NCBI GenBank assembly: GCA_934668515.1
Contig: CAKUNS010000006.1
Location: 4,250-68,249 of the forward strand
Length of the DNA: 64,000 nt
Origin: an uncultured Eggerthellaceae bacterium
GTDB taxonomy: Bacteria; Actinomycetota; Coriobacteriia; Coriobacteriales; Eggerthellaceae
Direction of reading: 5' to 3'
Numbering within the stretch: the stretch's first letter is position 1; each line of letters starts with the position of its first letter. This document shows positions 25,434 to 33,696 of the stretch, piece after piece. Both the position numbers and the translations under genes were made by a program. The notes below the pieces were generated by a model. That model had not been told where the DNA came from and made no database searches. It saw only the letters and a list, made by a program, of their open reading frames with translations.

Positions 25434-27595
25434 TGGCTGATCAGCCAAAGAGCAATTACGACGGCAAGAAGAGCGGCGGATACTCGTCCAATCGCGGCCA
25501 TGGAGGTGGCAAACCTGACGGCTACAAGGGTGGCGCAGGCAAAGGCGGCTACAAAGGTGGCTCCGGTAAGTCCGGCGGCTACAAGGGCCATGGCGATTCC
25601 AAGGGCCGTCCTTATGGAAAGCGTGATGGTGAGTCACGTGATCGCCGCGATGATCATCGCGGCGGTTCCGACTTCAAGAAAGGTTACAAGAAGCCTTACG
25701 AGCGCGACGATAGGCGCGGCGGAAAATTCGACGGCAAGAAGCGTGACGACAAGTTCGGCGGTAAACGCGACGGCAAATTCGAAGGCAGGCGCGACGACAA
25801 GTTCAACGACCGCAAGCGCAATGATAGATTCGATCATAAGCGTGACGATAAATTCGACCGTAAAGGCAAGGGCGGTAACGGTCGCGATTTCAGCAAGTCC
25901 GATCGCGATGCCAAGTTCGGCGACAAGCCCCGTTCCTCCGGCCCGCGCGGTAATGGTAAGCCCGCTTTCAAGCCTCAGGACAACAAGGCCAAGCGCGTTT
26001 ACAAGAACAAGAAAGCGTTCGATCAGCAGAAGGTAGCCGCCATTATGGGCACCGATGCTGCTCCTTATAGGGGTGAGCTTGACCCGAAGAGGGGAGAGCG
26101 CTCCAATATCGCTCCGGGCAGGAAAACCCGCGAACTTCGCGAGATCGCTCAGGATGAAGAGCGCATGAGGGACGAGGAAGTCCGTCGTGAGCGCGAGAAG
26201 CTCGATGATGAGACCCTGCCTATGGAGAAGCGCTTCTATAAAAACGAGGCTAGCCCGGCACGTCTTGCCGCTCTTGATGTGACCCGTGCTGTCCGTAAGC
26301 GCAACGCCTATGCTCACGACCTCATCGAAAGCCGCATCGATACCTCTGGGATGTCTCAAGCCGATCGCGCATTCGCTACGTTGCTCGTTCTTGGCGTTGT
26401 CAGCACCAGCGGCACTCTTGACGAGATCATCAACCGCGGCATGCGCAAGCCCACCGATGCCTTCGACGATGTTCGCGACGCGCTGCGTATCTCCACGTAT
26501 GAGATCATCTTCCTGGGCAAAACCCCGCATGCTGCTCTCGACCAGGGCGTCGAACTCGTTCGTGCGGTTTCCCCCAGTGCTTCTGGCCTGGGCAATGCCA
26601 TCCTTCACCGCATTCTCGAGATGAAGGATTCGTTTCCCTTCGGTGATCCGAACCACGACATCGAAGCGCTTGCTCGCGTATATGCCTTCCCCGTATGGCT
26701 TGCTCGCAAGTTGGTTGAGGATCTTGGCGCGAAGGAAGCGGCTATGTTCATGCGCGCTTCGAACGACCCTGCTCCGCTGTTCATTTCTGTGAATTCGCTT
26801 AAGACGACTGACGCCGATGTAGCCCGCGTGTTCGAGGCTGCAGGCGCCACGCTTCGTCCGGCACTCATCGATGAGAAGGAAATCGTCGGTTGCTATCATG
26901 TGTCCGACCCGCGTGCCATCGCTGACGAAAACGTCCGTACTTTGTTCGACGAAGGAAAGATCCTCGTCAGCGATGCTGCAGCTCAGGCGGTCGCAGGCGC
27001 TTTGTTCGATAACGCCACGCCCTCAACTGTTCTTGAAGTTGGCGCTGGCCGTGGTACGAAGACGGTCCTTATCCAGAGCGATGCTCAACGAATCATGGGT
27101 CATCAGGTTGAGCTCACCTCGCTTGATCTTCACGAGTTCAAGGTAAAACTGCTCGAGAAGCGCGCAGCCGATTACGATGTGCAGTTGAAGCAAGCGGTTT
27201 GCGGCAATGCAACCAGGCTTGACACGGTTCTGCCTTATGAGACTTATCAAACCGTGTTCATCGACGCCCCGTGTTCGGGTCTTGGCACTCTTAGGCGCCA
27301 CCCCGAGATCCGTTGGCGCGTTAAGCCTGCTCATATCCAAGAGCTCGCCGACACCGGACTCGCGATGCTTCGTAGCGCCGCATCCCATGTTGAGATGGGC
27401 GGCCAGTTGGTTTACGCCACGTGCACCGTCGCCTATGCCGAGAACTATGGTGTAGTAAAACGCTTCCTTGAGGAGACGGAAGAGGGCAGGGATTTCCGCC
27501 TTGCGCCCATCGATGGCAAGCCGTGCTTCTCATCGCAGCTGACCGTCGGTTCGCCCGATGCGCATTTTGCTGCAAAATTCATCAAAGTGAAATGA
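25433..27595 (+). CDS. rsmB: 16S rRNA m5C967 methyltransferase (RsmB/Sun) with a long basic disordered N-terminus
   Basis: The C-terminal ~450 residues are a standard RsmB: a NusB-like RNA-binding domain (about 275-420), the SAM motif VLEVGAGRGTKT (about 533), PCSGLGTLRRHPEI (about 613) and the TCT catalytic Cys (about 663). The first ~270 residues are a Gly/Lys/Arg/Asp-rich low-complexity region, with GYKGG-type repeats (30-60) and K-R-D-D-K-F-type repeats (98-146). A charged helical stretch follows (about 225-275). Usual length is ~430-450; here 720. The start overlaps the fmt stop (TAATG). No frameshift or stop separates the two parts, so this is a real fused reading frame. Confidence 0.93.
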   Translation: MADQPKSNYDGKKSGGYSSNRGHGGGKPDGYKGGAGKGGYKGGSGKSGGYKGHGDSKGRPYGKRDGESRDRRDDHRGGSDFKKGYKKPYERDDRRGGKFDGKKRDDKFGGKRDGKFEGRRDDKFNDRKRNDRFDHKRDDKFDRKGKGGNGRDFSKSDRDAKFGDKPRSSGPRGNGKPAFKPQDNKAKRVYKNKKAFDQQKVAAIMGTDAAPYRGELDPKRGERSNIAPGRKTRELREIAQDEERMRDEEVRREREKLDDETLPMEKRFYKNEASPARLAALDVTRAVRKRNAYAHDLIESRIDTSGMSQADRAFATLLVLGVVSTSGTLDEIINRGMRKPTDAFDDVRDALRISTYEIIFLGKTPHAALDQGVELVRAVSPSASGLGNAILHRILEMKDSFPFGDPNHDIEALARVYAFPVWLARKLVEDLGAKEAAMFMRASNDPAPLFISVNSLKTTDADVARVFEAAGATLRPALIDEKEIVGCYHVSDPRAIADENVRTLFDEGKILVSDAAAQAVAGALFDNATPSTVLEVGAGRGTKTVLIQSDAQRIMGHQVELTSLDLHEFKVKLLEKRAADYDVQLKQAVCGNATRLDTVLPYETYQTVFIDAPCSGLGTLRRHPEIRWRVKPAHIQELADTGLAMLRSAASHVEMGGQLVYATCTVAYAENYGVVKRFLEETEEGRDFRLAPIDGKPCFSSQLTVGSPDAHFAAKFIKVK
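25725..25870 (+). repeat. In-frame degenerate repeats in the rsmB 5' region
   Basis: The DNA encodes several imperfect copies of a 7-10-residue unit built on K-R-D-D-K-F / K-R-D-G-K-F, with drifted codons. This suggests internal duplication followed by divergence. An earlier Gly-Tyr-Lys-Gly-rich tract at about 25520-25590 is of the same low-complexity type. Confidence 0.7.
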
Positions 27596-27600
27596 TGATC

Positions 27601-27652
27601 AACCCCTCCTCTGCTATGTTTAACTAATATTCAGAGGTGGGGTTCTTATTTT
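27601..27652 (+). terminator. Terminator between rsmB and the cupin regulator
   Basis: A 13-nt stem with one T-T mismatch (27601-27613 with 27632-27644) is followed by CTTATTTT, ending immediately before the AGGAGA ribosome binding site of the next gene. It closes the def-fmt-rsmB operon. Because it abuts the start of the next gene, it may also tune read-through into the regulator. Confidence 0.75.
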
Positions 27653-27663
27653 AGGAGACTTCA

Positions 27664-28248
27664 ATGGAGCCAGATTACAAAGAAGTAGCCAATCGCATTA
27701 AGTCGCTGCGTGAGGACATGGACCTAACCTTGCAGGAGATGGCCGACGCTACCGGCCGAACCATCGAGGAGTATGCGGCTCAGGAATCAGGCGAAAGTGA
27801 TCTCTCGTTCACGTTCCTATACAAATGCGCTGCAAAACTCGGCGTCGACCCCATAGAGCTGCTCAGCGGCGAAACCCCGCATCTAACGGGCTACTCCCTT
27901 GTTCGAGCAGGCGAGGGTCTTTCTGTTAAAAGACGCGAAGGGTTCGAGTACCTCCATAAGGCACCTTACCTTAATAACAAACTCTGTGAACCATTCGTCG
28001 TTACGGCTCCCTACATTGAAGAGGAGCAGGACAAGCCTATCCATCAGTCCTTCCATAAGGGACAGGAGTTCGACTATATCATTTCGGGTCGCATGCGTTT
28101 CGCTTATGATAACCATATCGAGGAACTTGGGCCTGGCGACACTCTTCTATACGATTCCGCTCGTGCTCATGGAATGATCGCTATTGGCGGCGAGCCGTGC
28201 GTATTCGTTGCAATCGTCATGTACCCGGACGGTCGTCAGATTATCTAG
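27664..28248 (+). CDS. HTH (XRE) regulator with a C-terminal cupin sensor domain
   Basis: The 194-residue product combines an N-terminal helix-turn-helix (about 8-62, with LTLQEMADATGRTIEEYAAQ) and a C-terminal cupin barrel (about 115-190, with HKGQEFDYIISGRMRF and LGPGDTLLYDSARAHGM). Such XRE-cupin proteins are ligand-responsive regulators. They are often encoded directly before an AMP-forming acyl-CoA synthetase, as here (105-nt gap). It probably controls the acyl-CoA synthetase/Vor cluster downstream. The ligand is not identifiable from sequence. Confidence 0.9.
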   Translation: MEPDYKEVANRIKSLREDMDLTLQEMADATGRTIEEYAAQESGESDLSFTFLYKCAAKLGVDPIELLSGETPHLTGYSLVRAGEGLSVKRREGFEYLHKAPYLNNKLCEPFVVTAPYIEEEQDKPIHQSFHKGQEFDYIISGRMRFAYDNHIEELGPGDTLLYDSARAHGMIAIGGEPCVFVAIVMYPDGRQII

Positions 28249-28352
28249 GCGCTGCGCAATCGACTCTTGGGTAATCCCCAAGCAGCAGCGTGCCTGCGGC
28301 GCAGTCGCCTTACGACACTAGATAATCCGATACCTTCAGTAAGGAAGACGAT

Positions 28353-30128
28353 ATGAGAAACCTGCATAAAAGGTATGTCGAAGAGGCATACGATAGTAAA
28401 GGCGTGCTTAGCGACTTCAAAGTAAACATCCCGGAAGACTTCAATTTCGGGTACGACGTCGTTGATGACATCGCGGTAAACGATCCCGACCGTCGTGCTA
28501 TGGTATGGCGCAATCCCGAAGGCGAAGAGCACCTCTTCACTTTCGCGGATATGAAGAAGTGGTCCGACAAAACCGCTAATTACTTTGCAGAACATGGCAT
28601 TGGCAAGGGCGATTACGTTATGGTCATCCTTCGCCGTCACTATCAGTTCTGGTTTGTGGCTACTGCCTTGGCCAAACTTGGCGCGGTCATGGTTCCTGCG
28701 ACGTTTATGTTGAAGGAGCACGACCTTGTTTATCGCCTGAACGGCGCATCCATCAAAGCAGTTGTTTGCACCACGGTAGGCGACATCGCCCAGATCGTTG
28801 ACAACGTCGTTGCAGAATGCCCGACCGTTGAGAATCTCTTCCTGGTGAACGGCGCTGGCGGTGGTTTGAGCCCTCAAGACGAAAATGGCAACTGGATCCT
28901 TCCGGAAGGCGGGCTTGTTGGCCCGGTTCTTTCTGGCGAACAGGGCATTTGCGCTGCCGCTGTTCAGCGCGAGGGCTGGCATGACTTCAACACCGGCGTC
29001 CGTCATGCGTCGGATGAATTCGAACACGTGAACACACTTGCTGCCGACCCTATGCTCATGTATTTCTCCAGCGGCACTTCGGGCAACCCAAAGATGGTTT
29101 TGCACAATTCCACCTACGCAGTCGCCCATTTGGTTACCGCAAAACACTGGCATAACGTCGATCCCGAAGGTTTGCATTTCACTATTGCCGACACCGGCTG
29201 GGGCAAGGCTGTCTGGGGCAAGTTCTATGGCCAATGGCTCATGGAGGCATGTGTTTTCACGTACGATTACGATCGTTTCCATGCGGGCGAGCTATTGTCG
29301 CTTATCAGCCAATATAGCATCACCACGCTTTGCTGCCCGCCCACCATGTATCGTCTGTTCATGCAGGAGGGCGTCGAGAAGTACGACCTTTCCACGCTTA
29401 AGTACTCCACTACTGCCGGAGAAGCATTGAATCCCGACATCTTCGATTACTGGAAGGAGCACACCGGCCTGGTTATTTATGAGGGCTTCGGACAGACCGA
29501 AACGCCCTTGACCGTAGCCAATCTGGTTAATTCAACTCCGCGTTCCGGCTCGATGGGCAAGCCTTCGCCGCTTTACGAGGTCGAGATCCAGCGTGCCGAC
29601 GGTTCTCGCTGCAATACCGGCGAGACGGGTGAGATCTGCATCAAGATCGATCCTCGGCCTGCAGGCATCATGATGTGTTACTACCGAAACGAAGAGCGTA
29701 CCGCAGCTGCGATGCATGACGGTTGGTACCATACCGGCGACACCGCTTGGGTCGATGAGGATGGTTACTTCTGGTATGTCGGTCGAAATGACGACGTCAT
29801 CAAGTCGAGCGGCTATCGTATCGGGCCATTCGAAATCGAAAGCGTCTTGCTTGAGCATGAGGCTGTTCGCGAGTGCGCCGTTACTGGTGTTCCCGACCCA
29901 GTCCGTGGCAAAGCCGTCAAAGCTACCATCGTGTTGCAAGACGGCATTCATGGCTCCGAGATGCTTACGAAAGAGCTTCAAACCTGGGTTAAGCACAAAA
30001 CCGCTCCGTACAAGTACCCGCGCATCATCGAGTATGTCGAAGAACTTCCCAAAACTGTCAACGGCAAGATCCGTCGAGTCGCCATTCGTGAGAACGATGC
30101 CAAGAAGGGCATCGACGGTTTGGTCTAA
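28353..30128 (+). CDS. AMP-forming acyl-CoA synthetase (medium/branched/aryl acid type)
   Basis: ANL-superfamily ligase activating a carboxylic acid to its CoA thioester with ATP. The 591-residue product has the P-loop YFSSGTSGNPKMVLH (about 237-251), YEGFGQTETP, GDTAWVDEDGYFWYVGRNDD and the hinge/catalytic region SSGYRIGPFEIES. The final catalytic Lys is in KTVNGKIRR (about 575). The N-terminal part resembles the AcsM-like medium-chain group more than acetyl-CoA synthetase. Because it is coupled to a 2-oxoacid:ferredoxin oxidoreductase, its acid may be a short branched-chain or aryl acid; this is inference. AAGGAAG precedes the ATG. Its stop shares a base with the next start. Confidence 0.9.
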   Translation: MRNLHKRYVEEAYDSKGVLSDFKVNIPEDFNFGYDVVDDIAVNDPDRRAMVWRNPEGEEHLFTFADMKKWSDKTANYFAEHGIGKGDYVMVILRRHYQFWFVATALAKLGAVMVPATFMLKEHDLVYRLNGASIKAVVCTTVGDIAQIVDNVVAECPTVENLFLVNGAGGGLSPQDENGNWILPEGGLVGPVLSGEQGICAAAVQREGWHDFNTGVRHASDEFEHVNTLAADPMLMYFSSGTSGNPKMVLHNSTYAVAHLVTAKHWHNVDPEGLHFTIADTGWGKAVWGKFYGQWLMEACVFTYDYDRFHAGELLSLISQYSITTLCCPPTMYRLFMQEGVEKYDLSTLKYSTTAGEALNPDIFDYWKEHTGLVIYEGFGQTETPLTVANLVNSTPRSGSMGKPSPLYEVEIQRADGSRCNTGETGEICIKIDPRPAGIMMCYYRNEERTAAAMHDGWYHTGDTAWVDEDGYFWYVGRNDDVIKSSGYRIGPFEIESVLLEHEAVRECAVTGVPDPVRGKAVKATIVLQDGIHGSEMLTKELQTWVKHKTAPYKYPRIIEYVEELPKTVNGKIRRVAIRENDAKKGIDGLV

Positions 30129-30898
30129 TGGGTTCGCTCGTTCAAAGCCTGCGCGACTCGATCGCGCAGGTAACCGTGATCTGCGGGCATTACGGAGTAG
30201 GGAAAACCAACTTCAGCGTCAATCTGGCTTGCGACCTTGCCGACATTGGCAAGCACGTGACCCTAATCGACCTCGATATCGTGAATCCCTATTTTCGAGC
30301 CTCCGAACAGCGAAAGCTTCTCGAAGCCCATGGCATAACTTTGATCGCGCCGGTTTTCGCTGAGGCTGGTTCGAGTCTGGATGTGCCAAGTCTTCGGGGA
30401 TCGATCACTTCTGCCGTGCAAGATGCATGGCAGAAGGTCGACGAAGGTCGTGTGGTGCTCATCGACGCTGGCGGCGACGATGTGGGTGCAACTGCTTTAG
30501 GCAGGTTTTCCGAAGTTGTGAAGCTTGGTGACTATGCGATGCTTTACTTGGTGAACGCCTGTCGTTTTGACACTCAGCAAGCTTCTGAGGCGGTCGAAAT
30601 GCTCTCGCAAATTCAAAACGCATGTGGCTTGAAAGCAACCGCCATCGTCGACAGCGCGCATCTCAAAGATGAAACTTCGATTGACCTGCTGTGCGATGCG
30701 TTTGATTTAGCCTCTCAGGTTTCGCAAATCACTCAGCTACCGCTTGCATGTAAAACGGTAAAGCGCGAGTTTGCTTCCGACTTTCAACGTGCGCTTGACG
30801 ATAGAATCGAACATACGAAAGAAGGATCAGGGCCGGATGTTCCTTCCCGCGATTTCGTTTATCCGGTCAGTATTTACGTGAAGAACCCCTGGGAATAG
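30128..30898 (+). CDS. P-loop ATPase (MinD/ParA-like) of the Vor cluster
   Basis: A 256-residue cytosolic ATPase. Walker A is GHYGVGKTNFSVN (about 20-32), a normal GxxGxGKT that lacks the extra signature lysine of MinD/ParA deviant motifs. The switch I-like segment is LIDLDIVNPYFRASEQ (about 45-60) and the Walker B-like strand is VVLIDAGGDD. No membrane-targeting helix is evident. The start overlaps the acyl-CoA synthetase stop (TAATG), and the ferredoxin gene follows after 27 nt, so it is tightly embedded between enzyme genes. A role in cofactor/Fe-S loading or assembly of the oxidoreductase is conceivable but unproven. Confidence 0.8.
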   Translation: MGSLVQSLRDSIAQVTVICGHYGVGKTNFSVNLACDLADIGKHVTLIDLDIVNPYFRASEQRKLLEAHGITLIAPVFAEAGSSLDVPSLRGSITSAVQDAWQKVDEGRVVLIDAGGDDVGATALGRFSEVVKLGDYAMLYLVNACRFDTQQASEAVEMLSQIQNACGLKATAIVDSAHLKDETSIDLLCDAFDLASQVSQITQLPLACKTVKREFASDFQRALDDRIEHTKEGSGPDVPSRDFVYPVSIYVKNPWE

Positions 30899-30925
30899 GG
30901 TTTCTTAGATAGAAGAGGGGGATCT

Positions 30926-31132
30926 ATGGCGAGAATGATCGTCGATGAGTTCTTCTGCAAAGGCTGCGGTCTTTGCGTCGATGCTTGTCCGTTGGGCATC
31001 GTTGAGCTCGACAATGAACGGATCACCGACAAGGGTTACCATCCCGCGCATTGCATCGATCAGTCGAAATGCGTCGGCTGCGTTTCATGCGCATTGATGT
31101 GCCCCGATGTTGCAATCACGGTCGAGAGGTGA
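30926..31132 (+). CDS. 2x[4Fe-4S] ferredoxin subunit of 2-oxoacid:ferredoxin oxidoreductase (VorD-like)
   Basis: A 68-residue dicluster ferredoxin with two complete CxxCxxCxxxCP motifs (C11/C14/C17/C21 and C49/C52/C55/C59). It is encoded immediately before the alpha, beta and gamma-type subunits, in the D-B-A-C order of four-subunit 2-oxoacid oxidoreductases. It would carry electrons from the TPP subunit to free ferredoxin. A strong GAGGGGG ribosome binding site precedes the ATG. Confidence 0.92.
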   Translation: MARMIVDEFFCKGCGLCVDACPLGIVELDNERITDKGYHPAHCIDQSKCVGCVSCALMCPDVAITVER

Positions 31133-31137
31133 TTCAC

Positions 31138-32202
31138 ATGTCCGAAAAAGTCTTGATGAAGGGCAACGAGGCTCTTGCGGAAAGCGCCATTCGCGCAGGA
31201 TGCAAGTTCTTCTTCGGTTACCCCATCACCCCGCAAACCGAGCTTGCTGCATACATGGCAAAGCGCATGCCCAAAGAGGGCGGCACGTACCTGCAGGCTG
31301 AAAGCGAAGTTGCGGCCATCAACATGGTTTACGGCGCATCTGCCGCAGGCGCCCGCGTAATGACCTCGTCTTCCTCTCCGGGAATCTCGTTGAAGAGCGA
31401 AGGCATTTCATATATGGCAGGCGCCGATCTTCCCGGGGTCATCATCAACGTTGAGCGTGGCGGCCCAGGTCTTGGCTCCATTCAGCCTTCCCAGTCCGAC
31501 TACTGGCAGGCAACCAAGGCGCTTGGTCATGGTGACTTCCAGCTGCTAGTGTTCGCGCCTTCCACTGTTCAGGAAATGGCTGATCTCGTTTATTATGCGT
31601 TTGACGCAGCAGACAAGTACCGCATGCCTGCAATGATCCTTGCTGACGGCATGCTTGGTCAGATGATGGAACCCGTTGTTCTTCCCGAGCGCATCGAGTC
31701 GCTTCCTGAGAAGCCCTGGGCAACCACCGGCCACAAGAACGCTCGTCCTCACAACGTGGCGAATTCGCTGTACCTTACGGCGGAGGAGCTTGAGCGTCTG
31801 AATTTCGAGCGTTTTGAACGCTACAAGACTATCAAGGAAACCGAGCAGCGCGCCGAGACGTTCATGTGCGACGACGCCGAGATCGTTCTCGTCGCTTTCG
31901 GTGCTTCGGCGCGAATCGCACGCAGCGCTGTTAGGACTGCCCGCGAAAAGGGAATCAAAGCCGGCCTTGTCCGTCCTATCACGTTGTGGCCGTTCCCGGT
32001 CGACGCCATTCGCGCAACGCTGCCTACGGCTAAGACCTACCTCTCGGTTGAGATGAACATGGGTCAGATGGTCGAAGACATTCGTTTGGCTGTGAACGGG
32101 GAAGCTCCAGTTGAATTCTATGGCCGCACCGGTGGTGTAATCCCCACGCCGATTGAGGTTTTGGCAAAGATTGAAGAGATCAATGAAAGGACGGGTGAGT
32201 AA
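31138..32202 (+). CDS. vorB: 2-oxoacid:ferredoxin oxidoreductase, VorB (alpha-type) subunit
   Basis: The 354-residue product begins VLMKGNEALAESAIRAGC and has FFGYPITPQTELAAYMA, the pyrimidine-binding-type domain of the pyruvate/2-oxoacid oxidoreductase family. A C-terminal domain with VRPITLWPFP (about 285-294) follows. Members with this layout act on branched-chain 2-oxoacids (Vor) or 2-oxoglutarate (Kor). Sequence by eye favours the Vor-type naming, but substrate choice is uncertain. The frame is open upstream to 31051; ATG 31138 with GAGAGGTG at a good distance is preferred. Confidence 0.88.
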   Translation: MSEKVLMKGNEALAESAIRAGCKFFFGYPITPQTELAAYMAKRMPKEGGTYLQAESEVAAINMVYGASAAGARVMTSSSSPGISLKSEGISYMAGADLPGVIINVERGGPGLGSIQPSQSDYWQATKALGHGDFQLLVFAPSTVQEMADLVYYAFDAADKYRMPAMILADGMLGQMMEPVVLPERIESLPEKPWATTGHKNARPHNVANSLYLTAEELERLNFERFERYKTIKETEQRAETFMCDDAEIVLVAFGASARIARSAVRTAREKGIKAGLVRPITLWPFPVDAIRATLPTAKTYLSVEMNMGQMVEDIRLAVNGEAPVEFYGRTGGVIPTPIEVLAKIEEINERTGE

Positions 32203-32203
32203 C

Positions 32204-33037
32204 ATGGCGAATGAAACCGGCAACATCGTTTTCCAGCGCCCGCATTCCCTGCTGCCCGTCGTGACCAATTTCTGCCCTGGCTGCACTCACGGTATCGTTA
32301 TGCGCCTGGTTGCCGAAAGCATCGACGAGCTTGACATCGAGGGTTCCACGATTGGAATCGCGCCCGTCGGTTGCTCTGTCATGGCATACGATTTCTTCGG
32401 TTGTGACATGGTTGAAGCCGCTCACGGTCGTGCACCGGCGGTTGCAACGGGTGTCAAACGCGTTAATCCCGACAATATCGTTTTCGCTTATCAGGGCGAC
32501 GGCGACCTTGCCAGCATCGGAATGGCTGAAACCATTCACGCGGCTACGCGCGGCGAGAATATCACCGTTATCTTCATCAATAACGCCATCTACGGCATGA
32601 CCGGCGGCCAGATGGCTCCGACAAGCCTTCCCAACCAGGTCACGCAAACTTCGCCCTATGGTCGCGACGTCAATACCGCAGGCTATCCGGTTCGCGTATG
32701 CGAGTTACTGAGCTCTCTTGACGGCCCGGCATATCTCGAGCGTGTCTGCGTGGACTCCTCGAAGAACGTGCGCAACGCCAAACGCGCCATCAAGAAGGCC
32801 TTCCAGAACCAGGTCGACGGCGTGGGCTATTCGCTCATCGAAGTTGTTTCCACGTGCCCGACCAACTGGGGCATGACTCCGCAAAAGGCTTTCGAGTGGA
32901 TGCGCGAGAACATGCTTCCGTATTATCCGCTGGGCGTCTATCGCGACGTTGTAGCCGATGGTTACGCAAACGCCCGCGAAGCCGCTGGGGCACGTGCTGC
33001 AGATTGCCCGATCGCATGCAAGAAAGACGGTGAGTAG
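32204..33037 (+). CDS. 2-oxoacid:ferredoxin oxidoreductase, TPP-binding (VorA/beta-type) subunit
   Basis: The 277-residue product has FCPGCTHG (C24, C27) near the N-terminus and the TPP/Mg motif GDGDLASIG (98-106) with INN (125-127). These bind thiamine pyrophosphate in this enzyme family. It starts one nt after the vorB stop; its real start is ATG 32204 rather than the upstream open frame. With the other three subunits it would interconvert a 2-oxoacid plus CoA with acyl-CoA, CO2 and reduced ferredoxin. Confidence 0.9.
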   Translation: MANETGNIVFQRPHSLLPVVTNFCPGCTHGIVMRLVAESIDELDIEGSTIGIAPVGCSVMAYDFFGCDMVEAAHGRAPAVATGVKRVNPDNIVFAYQGDGDLASIGMAETIHAATRGENITVIFINNAIYGMTGGQMAPTSLPNQVTQTSPYGRDVNTAGYPVRVCELLSSLDGPAYLERVCVDSSKNVRNAKRAIKKAFQNQVDGVGYSLIEVVSTCPTNWGMTPQKAFEWMRENMLPYYPLGVYRDVVADGYANAREAAGARAADCPIACKKDGE

Positions 33038-33038
33038 C

Positions 33039-33575
33039 ATGTCCAACGAAATGAAATTCGTACTTGCGGGTTTCGGCGGTCAGGGCATCCTCTTCGCCGG
33101 TAAAGTTATCGCTTATGTCGGTTTGCTTGACAACCGCGAGCTCTCTTGGCTGCCTTCCTACGGTCCTGAGATGCGCGGCGGCACTGCCAACTGCAGCGTT
33201 ACCTTGTCGGATGAGCCCATTGGCTCTCCGCTGATCCTCGATCCGAATGTCTTGGTTGCCATGAACCAGCCGTCGCTTGATAAGTTCGAAGACGCGGTTG
33301 TTCCCGGTGGTTCGATCTTCGTCGATTCGTCTTTGGTCAACAGGCTTCCGAGCCGTGAAGACGTGAATGTCTTTGCTATTCCTGCAACCAGCATTGCCGA
33401 AGAGCAGGGGATCAAAGGTCTTGGAAACATCGTCATGATCGGCAAGCTGTTCAAGGAAACCGCATTTTGCGACAAGGAGACCCTCGAGGCAGCTATTCGC
33501 AAAGTCGTGCCTGCGCGTAAGGCTAACATGATTGATGCGAACCTTAAGGCTGTCGATCTGGGCGCATCGCTCTAA
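33039..33575 (+). CDS. 2-oxoacid:ferredoxin oxidoreductase, gamma-type (VorC) subunit
   Basis: The 178-residue product has the gamma-domain signature FVLAGFGGQGILFAGKVIA (7-25) and LPSYGPEMRGGTANCSVTLS (about 42-61), the family hallmark. It lies one nt after the TPP subunit gene and is the last gene before a strong terminator, so the seven-gene cluster ends here. Start at ATG 33039. Confidence 0.92.
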   Translation: MSNEMKFVLAGFGGQGILFAGKVIAYVGLLDNRELSWLPSYGPEMRGGTANCSVTLSDEPIGSPLILDPNVLVAMNQPSLDKFEDAVVPGGSIFVDSSLVNRLPSREDVNVFAIPATSIAEEQGIKGLGNIVMIGKLFKETAFCDKETLEAAIRKVVPARKANMIDANLKAVDLGASL

Positions 33576-33607
33576 TTGCTCCGTTTGAACGGTTGCTTTA
33601 ACTATCG

Positions 33608-33638
33608 AAAAAGGCGCTCCATTGCGGAGCGCCTTTTT
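33608..33638 (+). terminator. Bidirectional terminator after the Vor operon
   Basis: A 13-bp perfect stem (33608-33620 with 33626-33638) with A residues on the left and T residues on the right can stop transcription from both sides. It lies between the plus-strand Vor operon and the minus-strand barnase/barstar pair. Confidence 0.93.
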
Positions 33639-33696
33639 GGTTCAATCGCAATCGTCTTCGGCATGGATGCAGCCTTGTTGAATCATTTCCTTTAAG

